Shown one piece after another: positions 1 through 6,738 of a stretch of 10,325 nucleotides of DNA. The notes below the pieces were generated by a model that worked only from the letters and a program-made list of their open reading frames with translations, was not told the DNA's origin and made no database searches. The stretch lies in the NCBI GenBank assembly GCA_964624465.1, contig CAZUZD010000225.1, positions 1-10,325 on the forward strand. Direction: 5' to 3'. Made by a program: the position numbers and the translations under genes. Every line of letters begins with the position of its first letter. The stretch's first letter is position 1. Source of the DNA: CAZUZD01 sp964624465. Lineage in GTDB: Bacteria; Planctomycetota; Planctomycetia; Isosphaerales; Isosphaeraceae.

Positions 1-1071
1 AACCCCGCGGCCGTGACCGGTACCGCCGCCGGCCAGCCCACCGCGACGGGTGCCCCCGGCGCCCCCGCCGTCGCGGCGGCCACGGCCACCCCGGGCGGCA
101 AGCCGCTCAAGCTCCTGTTCGTCACCAACAGCAACGCCGACTGGTGGAACGCCGTCGAGAAGGGCATGGCCGACGGCGGCGCCGAGTTCGGCGTCCAGGT
201 CGAGATGCGCCGCAACAACGGCTCCGTCCAGGGCCAGGTCGACAAGCTCCGCGAGGCGCTCAGCCTGACCGACGTCGACGGCGTGGCCGTCTCCGTCCTG
301 GAGGCCAACGCCCCCGGCATCGTCGACGCCATGCGGGAGCTCAAGAAGGCCGGCAAGGTGGTGATCTCGATCGACTCGGACATCGCCCCCGACGCCGCCG
401 ACGCCCGCGCTGCCTACATCGGCACCAACAACATCAAGGCCGGTGAGGCCGCCGGCCGCGCCGCCGCCGCGCTGCGGCCCGACGGCGGCCGCACGGTCGT
501 CTTCGTCGGCACCTCCGACGCCGCCAACGCCCGCGAGCGCCGGCAGGGCTTCTTCCAGGGCGCCGGCCCCAAGTTCCCCGCCGAGAAGTCGGAGACCTTC
601 GACGACGGCGGCGACCACACCAAGGCCGGCACCAACGTCCAGAACGCCCTGAGCAAGTACGGCCCCGGCGGGCTCGATGTCCTGCTGGGCCTCTGGTCGT
701 ACAACGCGCCGGCGATCGCCGAGCAGGTGGCCCGCGCCCCCGAGGTCCGCAAGACGGTCAACGTCGTCACCTTCGACCTCGACGAGGCCGCCCGCGACCA
801 CATCAAGCAGGGCCACATCGACGCCACCGTCTGCCAGAACCCCTACGAGATGGGCTACCTGGGCGTCCAGACGCTCAAGGCCCTGGTCCAGAAGGACGAG
901 GCCGCCCTCAAGACGCTGCTGCCCGACGGCCCGGTGCGCGAGACCGGCGTCCGCGTGGTCGTGCCCTCGACCGAGTCGCCCGTGCTCAAGAACAAGGCGC
1001 AGGGCGACGACGTCTGGACCATCGACCAGATGAACGAGTGGCTGGAGAGCAAGGGACTCCGCTCCACATGA
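1..1071 (+). CDS. Sugar ABC transporter substrate-binding protein, 5'-truncated by the window edge
   Basis: This is a periplasmic binding protein of the RbsB-like type (Peripla_BP_4 class). It would capture a monosaccharide outside the inner membrane and deliver it to the permease encoded next. The mature fold starts near KPLKLLFVTNSNADWWN (codon 34 from the left edge) and continues with NNGSVQGQ, the DAMRELKKAGK helix, the SIDSD strand, IGTNN and DLDEAARDHIKQG. It ends with the hinge-type segment ATVCQNPYEMGYLGVQ. Before the fold lies about 30 residues of Ala/Pro/Thr/Gly-rich linker, as seen between a lipobox cysteine and the binding domain. The frame is open to base 1 and has no signal peptide, so the true start is upstream; the GTG at 13 would give an unexported protein. 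The stop overlaps the permease start (ATGA, 1068-1071), which implies translational coupling. The cognate ATPase is not in view. The specific sugar cannot be told. Confidence 0.88.
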   Translation, partial: NPAAVTGTAAGQPTATGAPGAPAVAAATATPGGKPLKLLFVTNSNADWWNAVEKGMADGGAEFGVQVEMRRNNGSVQGQVDKLREALSLTDVDGVAVSVLEANAPGIVDAMRELKKAGKVVISIDSDIAPDAADARAAYIGTNNIKAGEAAGRAAAALRPDGGRTVVFVGTSDAANARERRQGFFQGAGPKFPAEKSETFDDGGDHTKAGTNVQNALSKYGPGGLDVLLGLWSYNAPAIAEQVARAPEVRKTVNVVTFDLDEAARDHIKQGHIDATVCQNPYEMGYLGVQTLKALVQKDEAALKTLLPDGPVRETGVRVVVPSTESPVLKNKAQGDDVWTIDQMNEWLESKGLRST

Positions 1072-2714
1072 ACGGCTCGCTGCCCGAGTACCTGAAGTCG
1101 AGCTACCTCGGCTGGACCCTGTTCATCCTGGTGGCCTGGACCCTGCTGCCGCACCTCGCCCGCCTGGCCTTCGGCCAGCGGGTGCGGGCGGCCGCCGTGC
1201 TCAAGGCGCCGGAGTGGGGCCTGATCGCCGGCATCCTCGCGGTGCTGGGCGCCATCTACCTGCTCGACCCCAGCCGGGCGTTCTTCTCGGCCTACAGCGA
1301 CCAGAACCTGATCCACAACGTGGCGCTGTTCGGGGTGCTCTCGATCGGCGTCTCGATCGTGATCATCGCCGGCGGCATCGACCTGTCGATCGGCTCGGTC
1401 GTGTCGCTGACGTCGGTGCTGGCCGCGCAGCTGATGACCGAGTGGCTGCCCGAGCTCCGCAAGCTCGGCCCGCCCGGGGCCATCCGGCTGGGCCTGGCGG
1501 CGCTCGGGGTCAGCCAGATCGTCGGCCTCTGGGCCGCGCAGGGGGAGGACCGCCGCCGGCCCCTGCCGACGACCCTGCTCTGGGCCGCCCTGCTGGCCAC
1601 GATGGGGGTCGCCTTCGCCACCACCCTGGAGACCTGGACGGCCCGCCCCAGCGGCTTCCGCTGGGCGATCCTCCACGGCCTGATGGCCGTCACCGCCGCC
1701 GCCCACCTGGTCAACCTGCTCACCGCCGGCCGCGCCGACGCGGAGGGCGCCCCGGTCGACCGCAGCGCGCGGGTCGTGGCGGGCATCGGCCTGGCCCTGG
1801 CCGTGCTGGCGGCGGTGGCCCTGCTGGGCAAGGGCGTCGGCCCGCTGCGGAGCTGGGGCAACTCGGCCGAGTTCGAGCTGATCCTCGCCAGCGCCGGCCT
1901 GGCCCTGGTCGTGGCCCTGACGCTCGGCCTGCGGGTCGGCGCCGGGGTCTTCGCGATCGTCGTCGGCGGCCTGGTCGCCTGGGGCCTGGGAGCCCCGCTG
2001 CCGAAGTCGACCCTGGACGGCTCGTCGATCCCCCAGATCGTCACCGCCAGCACGCTCACGCTCCTGCTGGGGCTGGCCATCGGCCTGCTGCACGCGGTGA
2101 TGATCAACTCGTTCCGGCTGCCGCCGTTCATCGCCACCCTGGCGACCCTGGCCGGCCTGCGGAGCCTGGCGATCATCCTGGGCAACAACCGCTCGATCAA
2201 CGTCCGCTACGAGCCCTTCCGCGCCCTGGGCCGCGACAACGCGTACACCGTCTCGATCTTCGTCGCCATCGCCCTGCTCGCCAGCCTGCTGATGGGCGCC
2301 TCGGTCCTGGGCCGGCACCTCTACGCCCTCGGCGGCAACGAGGCGGCCGCGCGGCTCAGCGGCCTGCCGACGAAGCGGCTCAAGGCGGTCGCCTACGGCC
2401 TCTCCGGCCTGCTGGCGGCGCTGGCGGGCCTGCTGTTCCTGGGGAACACCGGCTCGGTGCAGCCGGCGACGACGGGCATCTCGTACGAGCTGTACGCGAT
2501 CACCGCCGCCGTCGTCGGCGGTTGCAGCCTGGCTGGCGGCGTCGGCTCGATCCGCGGCACCGTGCTGGGCCTGATCCTGATCCAGATCGTGATCAAGGGC
2601 ACCGGCATCGTCGTCCGCGGCATCGACAGCACCCAGATCGAGGGCCTGGTCCTCGGCACCGTCGTCGTGCTGGCCGTGGCCTTCAACCAGCGGTTCCGCA
2701 CCCCCAAGACCTGA
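1068..2714 (+). CDS. RbsC-type ABC sugar permease with a long internal membrane insertion
   Basis: This is an inner-membrane permease of the BPD_transp_2 (ribose/xylose/galactose) family, 548 residues from the ATG at 1068. I chose that start because it overlaps the stop of the binding-protein gene. The GTG at 1038 would add ten residues that lie wholly inside the upstream gene. Family landmarks are the GGIDLSIGS motif (102-110) after a hydrophobic helix, SFRLPPFIATLATLAGLRSLA (348-368), the cytoplasmic loop ALGGNEAAARLSGLPTKRLK (420-439), and the AVVGGCSLAGGVGSIRGTVLG segment (481-501). Normal members are roughly 320-350 residues long. Here about 200 residues (124-325), with several hydrophobic stretches (for example 168-186, 236-254, 271-288 and 293-308), separate the GGIDLS helix from the PPFIATLA helix, which are much closer in ordinary homologs. 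An extra N-terminal helix (15-35) is also present. The frame is intact, so this looks like domain expansion, not decay. Confidence 0.87.
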   Translation: MNGSLPEYLKSSYLGWTLFILVAWTLLPHLARLAFGQRVRAAAVLKAPEWGLIAGILAVLGAIYLLDPSRAFFSAYSDQNLIHNVALFGVLSIGVSIVIIAGGIDLSIGSVVSLTSVLAAQLMTEWLPELRKLGPPGAIRLGLAALGVSQIVGLWAAQGEDRRRPLPTTLLWAALLATMGVAFATTLETWTARPSGFRWAILHGLMAVTAAAHLVNLLTAGRADAEGAPVDRSARVVAGIGLALAVLAAVALLGKGVGPLRSWGNSAEFELILASAGLALVVALTLGLRVGAGVFAIVVGGLVAWGLGAPLPKSTLDGSSIPQIVTASTLTLLLGLAIGLLHAVMINSFRLPPFIATLATLAGLRSLAIILGNNRSINVRYEPFRALGRDNAYTVSIFVAIALLASLLMGASVLGRHLYALGGNEAAARLSGLPTKRLKAVAYGLSGLLAALAGLLFLGNTGSVQPATTGISYELYAITAAVVGGCSLAGGVGSIRGTVLGLILIQIVIKGTGIVVRGIDSTQIEGLVLGTVVVLAVAFNQRFRTPKT

Positions 2715-2726
2715 CCGACCGGCCGG

Positions 2727-2755
2727 CCGCGGGGCCCGGCCTCCGGGCCCCGCGG
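2727..2755 (+). terminator. Perfect 13-bp GC-only hairpin after the ABC operon
   Basis: The arms 2727-2739 and 2743-2755 are exact reverse complements with a 3-nt loop (CCT). The hairpin begins 12 nt after the permease stop and lies ahead of the next gene. No T-run follows (only ATTCCCC), so it is not a classical intrinsic terminator. It could pause transcription, protect the 3' end of the operon mRNA, or terminate weakly. Confidence 0.6.
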
Positions 2756-2798
2756 ATCGATTCCCCTCCGCCCCGAACCCGTGGCCCCAGGACCGCCC

Positions 2799-4529
2799 AT
2801 GCGCGGCCGATCCCGTCCCTGGTCCTGGCTCCGCCCGATCGTGCCGCTGGCGCTCGGCCTGGCCGGCTGTGGCGCACCGACCGACGCCCCCCCGACCGGA
2901 CCAGGAGCCACACGGCCGCCAGCTCCCGCCACGGCGGGGTCCGAGCCCGCGCCGCTGGCCTTCCGGGCCCAGGAGCTGCCGTTCGTCTACGACCGGGGCG
3001 CCACGGGCCGGGCGCTGCCGACCGAGGTCACCGGCGGCGGCGTGGCCCTGCTCGATTTCGACGGCGACGGCGACCTCGACGTCTTCTGCGCCCAGGGCGG
3101 CCCCTGGCCCCCGGTGCTGACGCCCGACGCCCCCGGCGACGTGCTCCTGCGCAACGACGGCGGCGGCCGGTTCTCGGACCTCTCGCGGGCCGCCGGCCTG
3201 ACGGCGAAGGGGTACGGCCAGGGCGTCGCCGTGGCCGACTACGACGCCGACGGCGACCCTGACGTTTACGTGACCCGGTACGGCCGCAACACCCTCTGGC
3301 GCAACGACGGCGGTCGGTTCACCGACGTCGCCGACGCGGCCGGCGTCGGCGTCGATCGCTGGAGCCTCGGCGCCACGTTCCTGGATTACGACGCCGACGG
3401 CGACCTCGACCTGTTCGTCGCCAACTACTTCTCGTTCGACGAGTCGAAGGCCCCCTACGCCCGCACGCCCGACGGCCAGGCCGACTACGGCACGCCCGCC
3501 GGGTTCGCCGGCCAGCCGGACACCCTGTTCCGCAACGACGGCGACGGCCACTTCACCGACGTCACGGCCGCCGCCGGCGTGGCCGGGCAGGGCCGCGGCA
3601 TGGGCGTGCTGGCGGCCGACCTCGACGCCGACGGCCGCGTCGACCTGCTCGTCGCCAACGATGCCGAGGCCAACGCCCTCTGGCGGAACCGCGGCGACGG
3701 CACGTTCGAGGAGGTCGCCGCGCGCGCGGGCCTGGACCTCAACGGCCAGGGCCAGCCCGAGGCGAACATGGGCATCGCCCTGGCCGACACCGACGGCGAC
3801 GGCGTCCGCGACGTGGTGATCTCCCACTTCCTGGAGGAGCACGACACCCTCTGGCGCGGCAAGCCGGTGGCGGGTGACGGCGGGATCTTCTACCAGGACG
3901 AGACGTTCCAGTCGGGCCTGGGCTCCGCCAGCCGGCCGTACACCGGCTGGGGTGTGGCCCTGGCCGACTTCGATGCCGACGGCCACCCCGACCTGATCGT
4001 GACCAACGGCCACATCCGCCGCGAGCCGAACGCCGCGTTCCCGTACGAGAATCCGCCGATCCTCTGGCAGAACCGGGGCGACGGCCGGTTCCGCGACGTC
4101 ACGGCCACCGCCGGCCCCTACTTCACCGCCGTGCACATGGGCCGCGGCCTGGCCACCGGCGACCTCGACGGCGACGGCGACCTCGACATCGTGGTGACCC
4201 ACCACGGGGCGCCCGCCGTGGTGCTCTGGAACGAGTCGCCCCGCCGCGGCCACGCCCTGAGGCTCGACCTGAAGGGGGCCGGGGCCAACCTCGACGCCAT
4301 CGGCGCCGTCGTGACGGCGACCGCCGGCGGCCGGACGTTCGTCGGGGGCATCGACGGCGGCGGCAGCTACCTGAGCGCCTCCAGCCGCCGGGTCCATCTG
4401 GGCCTGGGCGCCGCGACGCTCGCCGACCGCGTCGAGGTCCGCTGGCCGTCGGGCCGCGTCGAGGCCCGCACCGACGTGCCGGCCGACCGGGTCGTGCGCT
4501 GGGCCGAGGACGCGACCGCCGCGCCCTGA
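2799..4529 (+). CDS. FG-GAP repeat lipoprotein with C-terminal ASPIC/UnbV domain (CRTAC1-like)
   Basis: This is a surface or periplasmic beta-propeller protein of 576 residues, with no enzymatic motif visible. The ATG at 2799 is preceded by AGGA (2789-2792) at 6-nt spacing. It gives a lipoprotein signal: basic MRGRSRPWSWLR, a hydrophobic core, and the lipobox LAGC with the acylated cysteine at 24. The GTG at 2781 is less attractive. Seven FG-GAP calcium loops of the form DxDxDGxxD occur at about residues 86, 147, 196, 274, 330, 390 and 455, several followed by the LWRNDG-type repeat edge. Residues 485-560 match the ASPIC/UnbV domain, with the tail GGSYLSASSRRVHLGLG and VEVRWPSG. This architecture is common and multi-copy in planctomycetes and acidobacteria and is usually of unknown function; integrin-like ligand or carbohydrate binding is a guess. 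The hairpin at 2727-2755 suggests a unit separate from the ABC genes. Confidence 0.88.
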   Translation: MRGRSRPWSWLRPIVPLALGLAGCGAPTDAPPTGPGATRPPAPATAGSEPAPLAFRAQELPFVYDRGATGRALPTEVTGGGVALLDFDGDGDLDVFCAQGGPWPPVLTPDAPGDVLLRNDGGGRFSDLSRAAGLTAKGYGQGVAVADYDADGDPDVYVTRYGRNTLWRNDGGRFTDVADAAGVGVDRWSLGATFLDYDADGDLDLFVANYFSFDESKAPYARTPDGQADYGTPAGFAGQPDTLFRNDGDGHFTDVTAAAGVAGQGRGMGVLAADLDADGRVDLLVANDAEANALWRNRGDGTFEEVAARAGLDLNGQGQPEANMGIALADTDGDGVRDVVISHFLEEHDTLWRGKPVAGDGGIFYQDETFQSGLGSASRPYTGWGVALADFDADGHPDLIVTNGHIRREPNAAFPYENPPILWQNRGDGRFRDVTATAGPYFTAVHMGRGLATGDLDGDGDLDIVVTHHGAPAVVLWNESPRRGHALRLDLKGAGANLDAIGAVVTATAGGRTFVGGIDGGGSYLSASSRRVHLGLGAATLADRVEVRWPSGRVEARTDVPADRVVRWAEDATAAP

Positions 4530-4582
4530 TCCGCGCGACCCCGCCAGGCCGCACAATCACGACTTGCCGACCCGGAGACCGC

Positions 4583-4612
4583 TTCAAGATCAATTGGTCT
4601 TGATTGTAAAAT
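4583..4612 (+). promoter_or_regulatory. Possible sigma70-type promoter for the dehydrogenase gene
   Basis: TAAAAT (4607-4612) matches the -10 consensus at five of six positions and lies in the only AT-rich patch of this gap. The best -35 at a sensible spacing is TTCAAG (4583-4588, 18-nt spacer), only three of six. If it is used, the leader would be about 145 nt. Planctomycete promoters are poorly defined, so this is tentative. Confidence 0.3.
4585..4602. promoter_or_regulatory. 18-bp near-palindrome, candidate operator
   Basis: The sequence CAAGATCAATTGGTCTTG is symmetric around CAATTG, with arms CAAGA/TCTTG and a single non-complementary pair (T4590 against G4597). It falls inside the spacer of the putative promoter, where a dimeric repressor would block initiation. 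Its AT content stands out against the surrounding GC-rich DNA. No regulator gene is adjacent. Confidence 0.35.
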
Positions 4613-4708
4613 CACTGGTGCCGATTCAGGAGGCATGGCCCTGGACATCGCGGCGCCGGGGAACGGCCGTTGCGTCGCCAGGGTCCGTTCTCATCGCCGT
4701 CTCCGAAG

Positions 4709-4742
4709 CCGGTCCAGCGGTCGGTTGCCGACTGGTGGCCGG
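4709..4742 (+). promoter_or_regulatory. Long imperfect hairpin in the leader of the dehydrogenase gene
   Basis: The fold pairs CCGG (4709-4712) with CCGG (4739-4742), CCA (4714-4716) with TGG (4736-4738), and CGGTCGG (4718-4724) with CCGACTG (4728-4734). The loop is TTG. There is one bulged T (4713), one G/G mismatch and one G-U pair, about 14 base pairs in all. It ends 10 nt before the presumed ribosome-binding sequence TGAGG (4753-4757). I could not match it to a known riboswitch. Confidence 0.4.
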
Positions 4743-4764
4743 TCCCCCCTCGTGAGGCTTCCCC

Positions 4765-6561
4765 ATGCCGCTCGCCTGGTCGCTGCTGCGTCGTTCCGGT
4801 TCGACCTCACCGCGCCCGCGACGGACCCTGCGGCCGGGGCTGGCCGGTGGTCCGGAGGTCCTGGAGCCCAGGGCCCTGCTGGCCCAGTTGCCGGCGGGCT
4901 TCGTGGACATGCAGGTGACCGACGGCCTGGCAAACCCGACCGCGCTGACCGTGGCGCCCGACGGCCGCGTCTTCGTCACCGAGCAGCAGGGGCGGGTGCG
5001 GGTGATCCAGGACGGTGTGCTGCAGGCCCAGCCGCTGCTGAGCGTCGCGACGGCCTCCGATGGCGAGCGGGGCCTGCAGAGCCTCGTCCTCGACCCGAAC
5101 TTTGCCGACAACGGCCACGTGTACATCTACTACGCCTCGCTCACCGCCGAGGTGCACAACCGGGTCGAGCGCTGGACGGTCGTCGATGGCGTGGCCCGCC
5201 CCGAGACGGCCGTGCGACTGCTGGAGCTGGACGCCCTGCCGCATGCGCTGCACAACGGCGGCGCGATGCACTTCGGCCCCGACGGCATGCTCTACATCGC
5301 CGTGGGCGATGGCTACGCGGCCCCGATCAAGGCGCAGTCGCTGGACAACTTCTTCGGCAAGATGCTCCGCATCCGCCCCGACGGCACGATTCCGGCCGAC
5401 AACCCGTTCGTGGGCCAGACGACCGGGGCCTACCAGGCGATCTGGGCGCTCGGGCTCCGCAACCCGTTCTCGTTCGCGATCGACGCGACCAGCGGCCAGG
5501 TCATGATCAACGATGTGGGCGAGGCCAGCTGGGAGGAGGTCAACCTCGGCCGCCCCGGCGCCAACTACGGCTGGCCGATCGTCGAGGGACCGAGCACCGA
5601 CCCGAAGTTCGATCCGCCCCGGTTCGCCTACCCGCACCAGCCCGACGGCGTCGACCGCTGGGGCTGCGCGGTCACCGGCGGCACGTTTTACAACGCCCCC
5701 ACCGGCGCCGCCGGCGCCTTCCCCTCCGAATACCAGGGCCGGTACTTCTTCGAGGACTACTGCACCAGCGACCTCTGGACCCTCGACCCCGCCACCGGCA
5801 CCGTCGCCACCTTCGGGAGCGGCCTGGCCGGCGGCGGCATGCCCAGCTACCGCGTCGACCTCGACGTGGCCACCGACGGGAGCCTGTACTATCTGGTGCG
5901 CGGCCAGGGCGGCTACGCCACCGAGGGCGACATCAAAGGCGCTGTTCGCCGGGTGGCCTACGATCCCGGCCTCCGCGAGCCCAGGATCGTGAACCCGCCG
6001 CTGGACCAGCGGATCGGCCTCACCCAGCCGGCGATCTTCTCCGTCGGCGCGATCGGCGAGGGCGCCCTCGCCTACCAGTGGCAGCGCAACGGTCGCAACC
6101 TCCGGGGGGCCACCGGCCCGACCTACACCCTGCCGCGCGCCCAGCGTGCCGACTCGGGGGCCCGGTTCCGGGTGGTGGTCCGCAACGCCTTCGGAACGGC
6201 CGCCAGCCCCGAGGCCGCGCTCACGGTCGTGAACGCCCGCCCGCCGCGCGTGTCCCTCGCCGTGCCCGGCCGCCGCCCCGGCGCCATTGCGCGGGCCGGC
6301 GAGGTCATCACCGCCAACGCCGGCGCCCTGGGTTCCGGCGGCCGGCGGCTGCCCGACACCGCCTTCGCCTGGCGGGTCGACCTGCACCACGACCAGCACG
6401 CCCACCCCTTCCTCCCCACCGCCACGGGCCGTCGCTCGCTGCGGTTCACCATCCCCGGCGACCTGCACGAGTCGGGCAAGCTCTGGTACCGCATCACCCT
6501 CACCGTCACCGACTCCCACGGCCTGACCACCACCGCCACCCGCGACATCCGCCTGACCTGA
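4765..6561 (+). CDS. LEPR-motif secreted glucose/sorbosone dehydrogenase-like protein with C-terminal Ig-like domain
   Basis: This is a 598-residue PQQ-dependent sugar dehydrogenase-like protein of the GSDH beta-propeller type, expected to oxidise a sugar or aldose outside the cytoplasm. The ATG at 4765 follows TGAGG at 7-nt spacing. The N-terminus is arginine-rich (LLRR, RPRR) and carries LEPRALLA (33-40), the motif found near the start of many exported planctomycete proteins; no classical hydrophobic signal is evident. The propeller spans about 43-400: NPTALTVAPDGRVFVTEQQGRVRV, LQSLVLDPNFADNGHVYIYY, HNGGAMHFGPDGMLYIAVGDG (its His163 matches the family's catalytic base), GLRNPFSFAID, NDVGEASWEEVN and GANYGWP. 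After it come an Ig-like domain (about 405-490, with YQWQRNG and YTLPRAQRADSGARFRVVVRNAFG) and a last domain (495-598) with the cluster HHDQHAH and WYRITLTVTDSHGL. PQQ use and substrate are inferred from family only. It appears monocistronic. Confidence 0.85.
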   Translation: MPLAWSLLRRSGSTSPRPRRTLRPGLAGGPEVLEPRALLAQLPAGFVDMQVTDGLANPTALTVAPDGRVFVTEQQGRVRVIQDGVLQAQPLLSVATASDGERGLQSLVLDPNFADNGHVYIYYASLTAEVHNRVERWTVVDGVARPETAVRLLELDALPHALHNGGAMHFGPDGMLYIAVGDGYAAPIKAQSLDNFFGKMLRIRPDGTIPADNPFVGQTTGAYQAIWALGLRNPFSFAIDATSGQVMINDVGEASWEEVNLGRPGANYGWPIVEGPSTDPKFDPPRFAYPHQPDGVDRWGCAVTGGTFYNAPTGAAGAFPSEYQGRYFFEDYCTSDLWTLDPATGTVATFGSGLAGGGMPSYRVDLDVATDGSLYYLVRGQGGYATEGDIKGAVRRVAYDPGLREPRIVNPPLDQRIGLTQPAIFSVGAIGEGALAYQWQRNGRNLRGATGPTYTLPRAQRADSGARFRVVVRNAFGTAASPEAALTVVNARPPRVSLAVPGRRPGAIARAGEVITANAGALGSGGRRLPDTAFAWRVDLHHDQHAHPFLPTATGRRSLRFTIPGDLHESGKLWYRITLTVTDSHGLTTTATRDIRLT

Positions 6562-6571
6562 CCTGACCTGA
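6552..6571 (+). repeat. Four tandem CCTGA units at the gene end
   Basis: CCTGA is repeated four times. It supplies TGA codons at 6554, 6559, 6564 and 6569, so all three forward frames are closed. The second unit holds the stop of the dehydrogenase gene. Confidence 0.8.
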
Positions 6572-6616
6572 GCACCCGCCGGCCCGATCCGGCCCCGCCG
6601 GGACCACCCGGGTTCC

Positions 6617-6633
6617 GCCCCGGACACCGGGGC
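6617..6633 (+). terminator. Short GC hairpin downstream of the dehydrogenase gene
   Basis: GCCCCGG (6617-6623) and CCGGGGC (6627-6633) pair perfectly over 7 bp around a 3-nt ACA loop, about 55 nt after the stop. There is no T-run. It is a weak terminator candidate only. Confidence 0.3.
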
Positions 6634-6653
6634 CGTCGGGGGCGGGCAGCGGG

Positions 6654-6659
6654 TATACT
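6654..6659 (+). promoter_or_regulatory. Possible -10 element upstream of selD
   Basis: TATACT matches the -10 consensus at five of six positions and stands alone in GC-rich DNA, 79 nt before the selD ATG. No -35 match is present at 16-18 nt spacing. Confidence 0.25.
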
Positions 6660-6738
6660 GCGGAGGCGGATCAGGGCGAGCGGGGCCGGGTGGGTCCTCG
6701 GTCCCGGTCCTCGCCACCGTTCGGGAGCCAGGCGCCGG

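Noticed and set aside
2781..2798. GTG 2781 as start of the FG-GAP lipoprotein
   Set aside because: The ATG at 2799 has a better spaced AGGA and gives a standard lipoprotein signal length. The GTG would overlap the ribosome-binding site.
855..4556. Antisense open frame of 1233 codons
   Set aside because: It lies opposite three well-supported genes and is a Gly/Val/Asp/Gln-rich low-complexity translation with no family motif. Long stop-free antisense frames are expected where GC-rich coding sequence avoids codons whose complement is a stop.
4564..4755. 63-codon + strand frame (TTG start) ending at the ribosome-binding site of the dehydrogenase gene
   Set aside because: It has a rare start codon, no ribosome-binding site and no homology, and it begins upstream of the likely promoter -10, so it would not be fully transcribed.
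4613..4764. Known riboswitch in the leader of the dehydrogenase gene
   Set aside because: I compared it by eye with cobalamin, SAM, TPP, c-di-GMP and glycine consensus cores and saw no match.
4635..6566. 643-codon + strand frame starting just after AGGAGG (4628-4633)
   Set aside because: The AGGAGG is only 1 nt from the ATG, too close to act. The translation is Arg/Pro/Gly-rich and out of frame with the clear dehydrogenase protein.
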